NCBI GenBank assembly: GCA_963642455.1
Contig: CAVIGM010000030.1
Location: 1 to 15,071, forward strand
DNA length: 15,071 bases
DNA from: Crickella sp963642455
Lineage (GTDB): Bacteria > Bacillota > Clostridia > Peptostreptococcales > Anaerovoracaceae
Reading direction: 5' to 3'
A program made the position numbers and the translations under genes. The notes beneath the pieces are model-generated. The model saw only the letters and a list, made by a program, of their open reading frames with translations, made no database searches and had not been told where the DNA came from. Positions 7,111 to 14,139 of the stretch are shown in pieces (position 1 is the stretch's first letter; each line of letters begins with the position of its first letter).

Positions 7111-8182
7111 GCATTTAGAGAAATCATACGGTAGTGTTACACCTCTTAAGGATGTAAATGCCGAGATACATCAAGGCGATGTAATTTCCGTTATCGGGCC
7201 GTCTGGCACAGGCAAGAGCACTTTGCTTCGTTGCATCAATATGCTCGAGACACCGACAGCGGGGCAGATTATAATTAACGGCGCCGATATGACCGACAGC
7301 CACACGGATATTTTGAAGGTGCGCAGCAAGGTCGGCATGGTCTTCCAGTCCTTCAACCTTTTCTCTCACAAAATGGTCATAGAGAATGTAATGATGGCTC
7401 CGATGGACATATTGGGCGTGAGCAAGCAAGAGGCTTTCGACGAGGGCGTGCGCTATCTTAAGATGGTAGGTCTCGGAGAAAAATTATATGCTTATCCGGA
7501 CGAGCTTTCCGGTGGACAGAAGCAGCGTGTGGCGATTGCAAGGTGCCTTGCGATGAAGCCCGAGATCATTCTTTTCGATGAGCCGACATCTGCTCTTGAC
7601 CCTAATATGGTCGCCGAAGTACAGGCGGTTATCCACGAACTGGCGAAGAAGGGGCTTACAATGATGGTCGTAACGCACGACATGGCCTTCTCGAGAGATA
7701 TTGCGAACCGCATTTTCTATATGGACCAAGGCATCATTTACGAAGACGGCACGCCGGATCAGATCTTCAATAATCCGCAGAGAGAGAGGACCAAGGCGTT
7801 CGTTAAGCGCCTGCGTACTATGGAATACAAGATTGGCTCTGTCGACTTCGACCTCTACCAGCTGAACGGACGCATCGAAGAATTCTGCCGCAAGCATTAT
7901 TTCACAGAGAAAAAGATCAAAAATATCGAGTTGGTAGTTGAGGAGCTCGTGGAGAATCACCTCATTCGCCATTCGACAGATATACTGATTCAGATTGGAT
8001 ATTTCGAGGTAGACGATGTCATTGAGCTGTCGTTTGTCTATGGCGGCGAAGCCTTCAATCCGTTGGAGGAGGCACCAGAGGATGACCTGTCTATGCTGCT
8101 CGTTAGGAAAATGACCTCCGAGGCTCACTATACATTTGACGAAACGAATAAGCTCGTGCTTAAGATGGAGGGAGGAGCATAG
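7097..8182 (+). CDS. ABC importer ATPase (GlnQ type) fused to a degenerate RsbW/SpoIIAB-like domain
   Basis: Residues 1-240 form a complete polar-amino-acid ABC ATPase: Walker A GPSGTGKST (34-42), Q-loop Gln84, signature LSGGQ (137-141), Walker B ILFDE (158-162) and switch His194. GlnQ-type proteins usually end near residue 240-250. Here about 117 further residues resemble the GHKL anti-sigma kinase fold: N-box-like VVEELVEN (Glu283, Asn287), FNPLEE near 320-325 and LLVRKM near 334-339. They align with the stand-alone kinase at 13560. The G1 aspartate position is Tyr315 and the G2 glycines are lost (DDLSMLLV in place of GGLGIYMV), so kinase activity is doubtful and a docking role for the STAS protein is likelier. 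The start is preceded by AAGGGGG and overlaps the permease gene by 14 bp. This is the energy subunit of the importer encoded just upstream. Confidence 0.92.
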   Translation: MISIKHLEKSYGSVTPLKDVNAEIHQGDVISVIGPSGTGKSTLLRCINMLETPTAGQIIINGADMTDSHTDILKVRSKVGMVFQSFNLFSHKMVIENVMMAPMDILGVSKQEAFDEGVRYLKMVGLGEKLYAYPDELSGGQKQRVAIARCLAMKPEIILFDEPTSALDPNMVAEVQAVIHELAKKGLTMMVVTHDMAFSRDIANRIFYMDQGIIYEDGTPDQIFNNPQRERTKAFVKRLRTMEYKIGSVDFDLYQLNGRIEEFCRKHYFTEKKIKNIELVVEELVENHLIRHSTDILIQIGYFEVDDVIELSFVYGGEAFNPLEEAPEDDLSMLLVRKMTSEAHYTFDETNKLVLKMEGGA

Positions 8183-8183
8183 A

Positions 8184-9626
8184 ATGAGGTTGCTGGAAAA
8201 GACTGCCCATCAGGCAGTAAAGGAAGGCCGACTCAACGACGTTGTAATTCTGCATATAAATCATTGCATGGACAATACTTTCTCCTTCAACGATGTTCTA
8301 AGGAAGCTGTTCGAGAATGTGATACTTGTGACGCCGCCTTATGGCAATCAGGATATTCCCGAGCAGTATGAGGGTTCGTGCTATCACGGCATGAAGCATG
8401 ACGGCGCGTATCGCCTGATGAAGAATCGCACGGAGCTTGAGCGCGGAATTTACAGCGGAATTGAAGGCGGACATGAGCGCGAACTCGATTGCGAAATTGA
8501 ACGCAGACATGAACGCGAACTCGAATGCGAATCTGATTGCGGACACACAGATTTCATGGAGGCGACCTTAACACTTCTTGAAGAGGCTTTTCGCCGAGAA
8601 CTTATTCCTTTGCTCCGCAGCGGCAAGAAATTACTAATTATCGAAGATGGCGGCTATCATTTCGAGGTGCTGCCACGCGTGAAACGTATATTTCCCGACA
8701 TCGAGGACAAGATTATAGGCGTAGTTGAGCAGACCACATCAGGCACTCGCCGCAGCATGGATTCGCAGGGCTATCGTTACGCCTATCCTTGCATCAGCGT
8801 TGCCAGGTCAGACATCAAGATGAATGTTGAATCTATCTTCATCGGTCAGCGGATTGTCGAAGAATTAGCCCAGATGCTCTACGAAGCGGACACTTTCTTC
8901 CCTTTCCACACGGTACTGATACTTGGATACGGAATCATCGGACGCAGCTGCCGCATGGCGCTTGAGGGGAAATTTTGCAAGCTGAAGGCGTATGACATTA
9001 ATCCCGATATGCTTCAGGTGGCAAAAAAAGAAGGCGTGCAAGTCTACACGGAAGCCTCTGCGCAAATGTTTGAAGAAGATACGATTGTTATCGGCTGCGT
9101 GGGTAGCCCTTCCTTCACCGAAGAAATGTTCAGAGCCTATCTTGACGGACAGGCGACTAATCTCTATCTGGCAAGCGGCTCTTCCAAAGACGTGGAATTC
9201 GCCAAGCTGCTTGATTATCTCAGGAAACACGAAGAAGAACTTCCGAGACTGCAGCTTATGGGACGAGACGAGGCCAAATGGCATAGCTGCTATCATTTTC
9301 TCTATGATGGCTGCGAGAAGAATGTATACATAATGGCGGAAGGCAAGCCGGTCAACTTCTACCGTGAAGGTGTAATCAGCCTGACTCACAGAATGATTGA
9401 CCTTGTCTTCACAGAAATGCTGGAAATGGCTCTGTACCTTTGCGACCACAGAGAGCTCGCTCCACAGCTATATATTCTGGGTGAGGACAATCCTATCACC
9501 CGTGCAGGCTCAGAGAAGAAATTGCTTGATTCGTGGTTCTGCGAGAACAACTTCTTCTATGAAGCTAATCTGGAAGAATTCTTGAGGCCGCACCCAAATG
9601 CAGCAACACTGAGACATATCATTTAA
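8184..9626 (+). CDS. Divergent S-adenosylhomocysteine-hydrolase-like NAD-binding protein
   Basis: ATG 8184 follows GGAGGGAGGAG, one base after the ABC gene stop; this gives 480 aa. The middle resembles AdoHcy hydrolase: VVEQTTSGTRR (180-190) matches the EETTTGVxRL segment, and LILGYGIIGRSCRMAL (245-260) with an acidic residue after the next strand (AYDINPD) matches its NAD Rossmann fold. The region where AdoHcy hydrolases place the catalytic Lys/Asp pair reads ISVARSDIKMNVES here and does not keep both in place. The C-terminal dimer/NAD tail (KPDxYRY) is absent. It is therefore unlikely to be a canonical hydrolase. It may bind NAD and an adenosine-like ligand, or act on a related compound. 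Residues 96-119 are a charged insert made by a 36-bp tandem repeat. Tight linkage to the importer suggests a related substrate. Confidence 0.7.
   Translation: MRLLEKTAHQAVKEGRLNDVVILHINHCMDNTFSFNDVLRKLFENVILVTPPYGNQDIPEQYEGSCYHGMKHDGAYRLMKNRTELERGIYSGIEGGHERELDCEIERRHERELECESDCGHTDFMEATLTLLEEAFRRELIPLLRSGKKLLIIEDGGYHFEVLPRVKRIFPDIEDKIIGVVEQTTSGTRRSMDSQGYRYAYPCISVARSDIKMNVESIFIGQRIVEELAQMLYEADTFFPFHTVLILGYGIIGRSCRMALEGKFCKLKAYDINPDMLQVAKKEGVQVYTEASAQMFEEDTIVIGCVGSPSFTEEMFRAYLDGQATNLYLASGSSKDVEFAKLLDYLRKHEEELPRLQLMGRDEAKWHSCYHFLYDGCEKNVYIMAEGKPVNFYREGVISLTHRMIDLVFTEMLEMALYLCDHRELAPQLYILGEDNPITRAGSEKKLLDSWFCENNFFYEANLEEFLRPHPNAATLRHII
8469..8540 (+). repeat. Two 36-bp in-frame tandem repeats inside the SAH-hydrolase-like gene
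   Basis: Copy 1 is 8469-8504 and copy 2 is 8505-8540; GGACA at 8541 begins a third partial unit. The repeat encodes a 12-residue charged unit of the type G/RHERELxCExx, in the insert before the Rossmann domain. The frame is kept, so copy number could vary without inactivating the gene. Confidence 0.85.
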
Positions 9627-9746
9627 TAGCAAGAAAGACCGCAATTCCGATTTAATATCGGAGCGAAACGAAACAACGAATCGAAATAGCGAAATAACGA
9701 AGCGAAACAACAAAGCGAAATAGCGAATCGAAATAGCAGGACGAGC
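9627..9746 (+). repeat. Spacer built of GCGAA-type micro-repeats
   Basis: The 120-bp gap before the MATE gene holds a short hairpin, TCCGAT (9646-9651) with ATCGGA (9657-9662), and no T-run. A run of CGAAA/CGAAT/AACAAC near-repeats follows; a 14-bp stretch at 9677-9690 recurs exactly at 9724-9737. No good promoter is visible. The MATE RBS is AGGA at 9738-9741, so the repeat run reaches almost to the ribosome-binding site. Confidence 0.75.
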
Positions 9747-11516
9747 ATGGATAAAATTGTCAGACGAACTTTTATGAAATTTCTTGGCCCGACGCTGGTG
9801 TCGTCACTGGCGCTGGCTGCTATTTCCATGACCGACCTTATTGTTGCAGGACAGCTTCTGGACAATTCCGCTTTTATCGCAATGAGCCTGGCGCTGCCAG
9901 TGACCATCTACGTTCAGATTATTGGCGCAATCTTCGGAATAGGCGCGGGAATTGTTCTCTCCAATCTTCTGGGACAGGGAGAAAGGGAGCAATGCAATCA
10001 GGTGTTCACTACGGCTCTGATTTCGGCAGTTGTCCTGGGCATTGCATCGGCTGTATTAGGCTCGATATTTCTGGACCCGCTGCTTGTATTGCTTGGCGGA
10101 CAGCCTGGCGCAGGCATGGACGCTGCTCGCGAATATATCGGGGTTCTTGTTATAGGAATGCCTTTTATGATTCTGGCACCGATTCAGCTCACTTTTCTGC
10201 GCAACGACAGCAAACCTGGATATTCCATGTTCTGCGTGCTCGTAGGTGGCGTGTGGGATCTTACTGTCGGGATTTCGCTGATACTTATCTTCGACCTTGG
10301 TATTGCAGGTATTGCAATCGGCACGATTACATCGCAGCTGCTAATCTGCATTCTGTCAGGACTTAAGCTGTATCGGAAGAATAGCAGTTTCCATTTGACG
10401 AGAAAAGGAGCTTGGTCCTTCGCTGCTGTCCGCGAAATGGCACAGCCCGGCCTACCCGCGGCTATGATTTTCTTTTTCCAAGTGGTGCTTACTGTTGTGA
10501 TTAACCGCACTCTCGCTATTACCGGTGGCGAGGATGCTGTAGGAGTGTACGCGGTAGTTAAATACTTAATCACATTCCTTTATGCCTTCTATGACGGCGT
10601 TAACGGCGCGATTCAGCCTATGCTTGGCGTCTATCAGGGCGAAGGAGAGATCGATAATCTGCGCCGAACAGTTGCGGTATCCCTTAAGACTATGGTGCTG
10701 ATTGCGCTCGGATTAACCGCGGTGACGGAACTTGGAACATCTTTGATTTGTGCGATTTTCGGTGTGGGACAGGACCTGCTCGATATGACGATGACAGCGA
10801 TTCGCATTCAGATGATATTCTGCATCAGCTCAAGTGTGATTGCATACTTAGGGGCCTTCTACAGATGCACAGGTCATGCCGGCGCGGCGATGTTCATTGT
10901 CCTTTGCAATAATTTGATTTTCCCAGTGCCTATTATTCTGCTGCTCGTTAAGCTCACATCGCTTGCAAGCTATAGCGTCTATGTAGGCCTTGTACTTACG
11001 GATATTGCAACCCTGATAGCTCTGCTGTGCTTCTTGCATTTCTATCGCAAGGATGGGGAGTCTGCGATACTGCTGATTCCTGCTGAGAACGCGCAAGAAG
11101 GGCCTGCGTATCAGGTGCTGATACAAGATAAATATGAGGATATTCCGCAAATCTCCGCGGACCTTGAACTTTTCTGTGAAGAGCATGATGTACCTATGAA
11201 GAAGCAATATGCAATTTCTCTTTGCATGGAGGAACTTGTTGTCAATATAATTCAGATGGGCTTTCGCAAAGAAAGAGATAACTATATAGATATTAAGGTG
11301 TCGGTGCTGCCGGACCAGAGGGTTGTTCTTCGCATTCGTGACGATGCCGTGGAATTCGACCCGACCAATTCTCAAGAGGCGTCGCTGAACGATTTGATGG
11401 ATGATTCGCATCACGAGGACCATAACGAGCTCGGCCTGCTCATGGTTAAGAAGATGGCCAAGTCCTATTCATATAAAAGGATGGTAGGCTTCAACAATTT
11501 CATGGTGGTGCTGTAA
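9747..11516 (+). CDS. MATE-family transporter fused to an RsbW/SpoIIAB-like ATPase domain
   Basis: Residues 1 to about 445 are a MATE (MOP superfamily) antiporter: about twelve hydrophobic segments, an early GPTLVSSLALAAISMTDLIVAG, and duplicated halves with ISLILIFDLGIAGIAIGT and later IIFPVPxxL-type segments. MATE proteins export drugs, metabolites or nucleotides using Na+ or H+ gradients. Most end near residue 450. This one has a cytosolic domain at about 464-589 of the anti-sigma kinase type: N-box CMEELVVN (Glu496, Asn500), G1-like RDDAVEFDP (Asp532 kept, the following Gly replaced by Ala) and G2-like ELGLLMVKK (Gly563). It aligns along its length with the stand-alone kinase at 13560. 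ATP binding is plausible but altered. I infer control of transport by partner switching, with the domain docking the STAS protein or phosphorylating it. The exported compound is unknown. Confidence 0.92.
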   Translation: MDKIVRRTFMKFLGPTLVSSLALAAISMTDLIVAGQLLDNSAFIAMSLALPVTIYVQIIGAIFGIGAGIVLSNLLGQGEREQCNQVFTTALISAVVLGIASAVLGSIFLDPLLVLLGGQPGAGMDAAREYIGVLVIGMPFMILAPIQLTFLRNDSKPGYSMFCVLVGGVWDLTVGISLILIFDLGIAGIAIGTITSQLLICILSGLKLYRKNSSFHLTRKGAWSFAAVREMAQPGLPAAMIFFFQVVLTVVINRTLAITGGEDAVGVYAVVKYLITFLYAFYDGVNGAIQPMLGVYQGEGEIDNLRRTVAVSLKTMVLIALGLTAVTELGTSLICAIFGVGQDLLDMTMTAIRIQMIFCISSSVIAYLGAFYRCTGHAGAAMFIVLCNNLIFPVPIILLLVKLTSLASYSVYVGLVLTDIATLIALLCFLHFYRKDGESAILLIPAENAQEGPAYQVLIQDKYEDIPQISADLELFCEEHDVPMKKQYAISLCMEELVVNIIQMGFRKERDNYIDIKVSVLPDQRVVLRIRDDAVEFDPTNSQEASLNDLMDDSHHEDHNELGLLMVKKMAKSYSYKRMVGFNNFMVVL

Positions 11517-11534
11517 GAAAGGAATGGAAAGAAT

Positions 11535-13556
11535 ATGAAAGAAATTTTCGCTGTTTTTCGGAAGAAAGAAGCCTGGTGGCAAATGCTACTCAGTGCCGTG
11601 GTTTTCTTTGCCATTGCCTTGCCATTTCGTAGCATGTTCACGCTCCTGCCGGGAGTGACAGAGATAAGACCTGCCAACATGGTGCCGGTAGTGTTCGGAA
11701 TACAGTTCGGCCCTGCAGCTGCCTGGGGCATTGCTGTCGGAAACCTCATTTCCGATATCCTATCAGGCTCCGGCGTTTTCATCTGCATAGCAGGATTCAT
11801 AACTAACTTTTTCTATTCATATATACCATACAAGTTGTGGTACAGCTTGCGTGTCGGAAAGGAAGCAATCCACCCGGTGCGCCTGAACAGGGTGATAGAA
11901 ATTGTCAAATATATTATAGTGGTTTTCATTGATTCCTTTGTTACCACTGTATCCCTATCATTGGTATTTGAAGCTGCGGGATTCCAGTCGTTCTCCTCTT
12001 CGTTCCCGCTGCTTTTCTTCAATAACTTCGACTTCGCGATTATTCTGGGCATACCTGTGATGTCCTTCTGGAAAAAAATGCACCTGCCTTCCGTCGTGCC
12101 GGATGTAACGGACGTGTCGGATGCGTCGGATGCACCAGAGCAACAGACGACTTCGAAATCGCAAGGAAGCGTGCGCCTGCTGGATGCGCCACTGCTTGTC
12201 ATCTCTGTAATCGGGGTAGGCTATTTCCTCTATTCATTGGCACAGGGCGGCAGCAAAATAAATAGCTCCCTTGCTCTTGTGCTTCTCGGCGTGGCTTTCT
12301 TAGGATTGCTGATTTATGCTTTTCGTCCGACAGAACCCGTGGAGCCACTGCCTGCACACAGCGAGAGCGTTCAATTCTCCATTAGAGCAAAGGTAGTCAT
12401 CGGTTTTCTGTTAGTGACGCTGATTTTCCTGGTTATGCTCGGCGTGGCATCCTATAGCGCACTGACGATGGGAGGCGAGCTCGAGCGCCTTAAGATATGG
12501 AATTACATTTATCTGGTGCTCGGAATTTCCATCAACCTGCTCTACGGCGTGGTTATTCTCTTCCTCTGGTACGTTGAGAAGAATATTACAACTCCGATAG
12601 AGCACCTTTCTGACCTTACGGAATTATACGCAAGCCGTGAGGACAAGCATAGCGGAGACCTTTCGGAGCGCATACAGCTGTTGGCGGACGAGGTCCCTCA
12701 GGGAGATGAGATTGGCGCGCTTGCCGTTTCCTTCAAGAACATGGTGGGCGAGCTTGATGAATATATGGTAAATCTCGCGTCCGTGACTGCGGACAAGGAG
12801 CGTATCGCCACAGAGCTGAACATCGCGACCGAGATTCAACTTTCGATGCTGCCTTGCATTTTCCCTGCTTTTCCAGACAGAGACGAGATAGACATCTATG
12901 CGACGATGACCCCTGCAAAAGAAGTTGGCGGAGACTTCTATGATTTCTTCATGGTTGACGAAAGACACCTTGCTATCGTCATGGCCGATGTGTCGGGCAA
13001 AGGAGTTCCTGCGGCGCTCTTCATGGTTATCGGCAAGACCTTAATCAAAGACCATACACAGCCGGGGCGCGACTTGGGCGAGGTCTTCACAGAAGTCAAC
13101 AACATCCTTTGTGATTCAAACGATAACGGCATGTTCATCACAGCGTTCGAGGGCGTGCTTGACCTTGTAACAGGAGAATTCAGATATGTAAACGCCGGTC
13201 ACGAAATGCCGTTCATCTATCGCAAGAATGGCGAATATGAGGCATACAGAACCAAGCCAGGCTTCGTGCTGGCTGGCATGGAGGATATGAAATATAAAGA
13301 GCAGACGATACAGCTGAATGTGGGCGATAAGATTTTCCAGTACACAGACGGCGTAACGGAGGCCACCGATGTAGATAACGGCCTATACGGAATGGAGCGC
13401 TTGAAGTCCGTTCTGAACGAGCGCTGTGCTGATGCTAATCCGCAGCAGACTCTGGAAAATGTGAAAAGCGACATAGATGCCTTTGTCGGCACAAGAGAGC
13501 AGTTCGATGATATTACGATGCTCTGTCTTGAGTATGTTAAAGAAATGGAGGGATAG
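11535..13556 (+). CDS. Membrane PP2C-type phosphatase (SpoIIE/RsbU) with S-component-like N-terminus and HAMP
   Basis: The 673-aa protein starts 18 bp after the MATE stop. Residues 1-180 are a multi-helix membrane region with RPANMVPVVFGIQFGPAAAWGIAVGN (split across 45-70), reminiscent of ECF-transporter S components of the QueT kind. A linker (190-201, DVTDVSDASDA) and four more membrane segments follow (about 215-345), then a HAMP domain (about 343-410), a coiled-coil linker ending in EIQLSMLP, and a PP2C/SpoIIE domain (about 450-672). The metal-binding aspartates are present: Asp467 in GGDFYD, Asp485 in ADVSGKG, Asp605 in YTDG and Asp658 in FDD. Such phosphatases dephosphorylate phospho-STAS proteins. 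I infer that the membrane part senses a ligand and the PP2C domain acts on the STAS protein at 3587. Confidence 0.93.
   Translation: MKEIFAVFRKKEAWWQMLLSAVVFFAIALPFRSMFTLLPGVTEIRPANMVPVVFGIQFGPAAAWGIAVGNLISDILSGSGVFICIAGFITNFFYSYIPYKLWYSLRVGKEAIHPVRLNRVIEIVKYIIVVFIDSFVTTVSLSLVFEAAGFQSFSSSFPLLFFNNFDFAIILGIPVMSFWKKMHLPSVVPDVTDVSDASDAPEQQTTSKSQGSVRLLDAPLLVISVIGVGYFLYSLAQGGSKINSSLALVLLGVAFLGLLIYAFRPTEPVEPLPAHSESVQFSIRAKVVIGFLLVTLIFLVMLGVASYSALTMGGELERLKIWNYIYLVLGISINLLYGVVILFLWYVEKNITTPIEHLSDLTELYASREDKHSGDLSERIQLLADEVPQGDEIGALAVSFKNMVGELDEYMVNLASVTADKERIATELNIATEIQLSMLPCIFPAFPDRDEIDIYATMTPAKEVGGDFYDFFMVDERHLAIVMADVSGKGVPAALFMVIGKTLIKDHTQPGRDLGEVFTEVNNILCDSNDNGMFITAFEGVLDLVTGEFRYVNAGHEMPFIYRKNGEYEAYRTKPGFVLAGMEDMKYKEQTIQLNVGDKIFQYTDGVTEATDVDNGLYGMERLKSVLNERCADANPQQTLENVKSDIDAFVGTREQFDDITMLCLEYVKEMEG
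12116..12133 (+). repeat. 9-bp tandem repeat in the phosphatase linker
   Basis: GTCGGATGC occurs at 12116-12124 and 12125-12133, in frame, within the acidic linker after the S-component-like region. Upstream bases (GGATGTAACGGAC) look like decayed copies. Confidence 0.7.
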
Positions 13557-13559
13557 TCT

Positions 13560-14030
13560 ATGGAAGAGATAACTGTTAAGGCTCTTGTAGATAATTTAGG
13601 CGTTGTTACGGATTTCGTAGACGACATACTCGATAGCTGCGATTGTCCGATGAAGGTCAAGCTGCAAATCGACATTGCCATTGACGAGATATTCAGTAAC
13701 ATTTGCCACTATGCCTACGGAGATTCCGAAGATTCCGGAGATTCCGAAGATTCCATCGGAGATGCGACGATCAGAGTGGAAATTGAAGATGCCCCAAAGA
13801 GCGACGCAGAGGATGGCGCACAGAATGACCGGAAGGCAGTGCGACTTACTTTTATCGACGAGGGCATACCATACAACCCACTCGAAAAGGAAGACCCCGA
13901 CACGACACTTTCGGCAGAAGAGCGCATGATCGGCGGACTCGGGATTTACATGGTGAAGAAGAACATGGATGAAATGAAATACGAATATTCTGACGGCAAG
14001 AATGTGCTGTCGATGAAGAAGAATTTGTGA
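13560..14030 (+). CDS. Stand-alone RsbW/SpoIIAB-like serine-kinase (GHKL) protein
   Basis: This 156-aa protein starts 3 bp after the phosphatase gene, with GGAGGG (13547-13552) as RBS. It has the full GHKL anti-sigma kinase set: N-box IAIDEIFSN (Glu43, Asn47), G1 FIDEGIPYNP (Asp100, Gly102) and G2 IGGLGIYMVKK (Gly125-Gly128). In the SpoIIAB/RsbW family these bind ATP and Mg and phosphorylate the STAS antagonist. It is the only one of the three such domains here with all motifs intact, so it is the best candidate for the active kinase acting on Ser53/54 of the STAS protein. Residues 54-65 are an extra acidic insert made by an 18-bp tandem repeat, placed right after the N-box helix. No sigma factor lies beside it. 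Confidence 0.93.
   Translation: MEEITVKALVDNLGVVTDFVDDILDSCDCPMKVKLQIDIAIDEIFSNICHYAYGDSEDSGDSEDSIGDATIRVEIEDAPKSDAEDGAQNDRKAVRLTFIDEGIPYNPLEKEDPDTTLSAEERMIGGLGIYMVKKNMDEMKYEYSDGKNVLSMKKNL
13719..13754 (+). repeat. Perfect 18-bp tandem duplication in the kinase gene
   Basis: Copies at 13719-13736 and 13737-13754 are identical and encode GDSEDS twice. Each unit itself contains the GATTCC/GAAGATTCC micro-repeat. The frame is kept and the insert is hydrophilic, so it should form a surface loop. Confidence 0.93.
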
Positions 14031-14139
14031 CGGATTGCCGATGACGAAACATCGACGATGGATTTTCTAAGACGAATTACCGATGACGAATTTTCTAAGA
14101 CGAAACGACTGCGACTGATAAGAATGGGAGGTTGACGAA
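14031..14139 (+). other. Repeat-rich spacer before deoD
   Basis: The 109-bp gap has a 15-bp direct repeat (14062-14076 and 14090-14104) interleaved with an 11-bp one (14038-14048 and 14080-14090). I see no stem-plus-T-run terminator and no convincing promoter, so deoD may be co-transcribed with the cluster. The deoD RBS GGGAGG lies near its 3' end. Confidence 0.6.

Noticed and set aside
8136..8183. Earlier start (TTG 8136) for the SAH-hydrolase-like gene
   Set aside because: It would overlap the ABC gene by 47 bp without an RBS, while ATG 8184 has GGAGGGAGGAG at proper spacing.
3587..14030. Mobile element or prophage origin of the cluster
   Set aside because: No transposase, integrase, terminal inverted repeats or attachment sites are visible at the borders, and codon use looks like that of the flanking genes.
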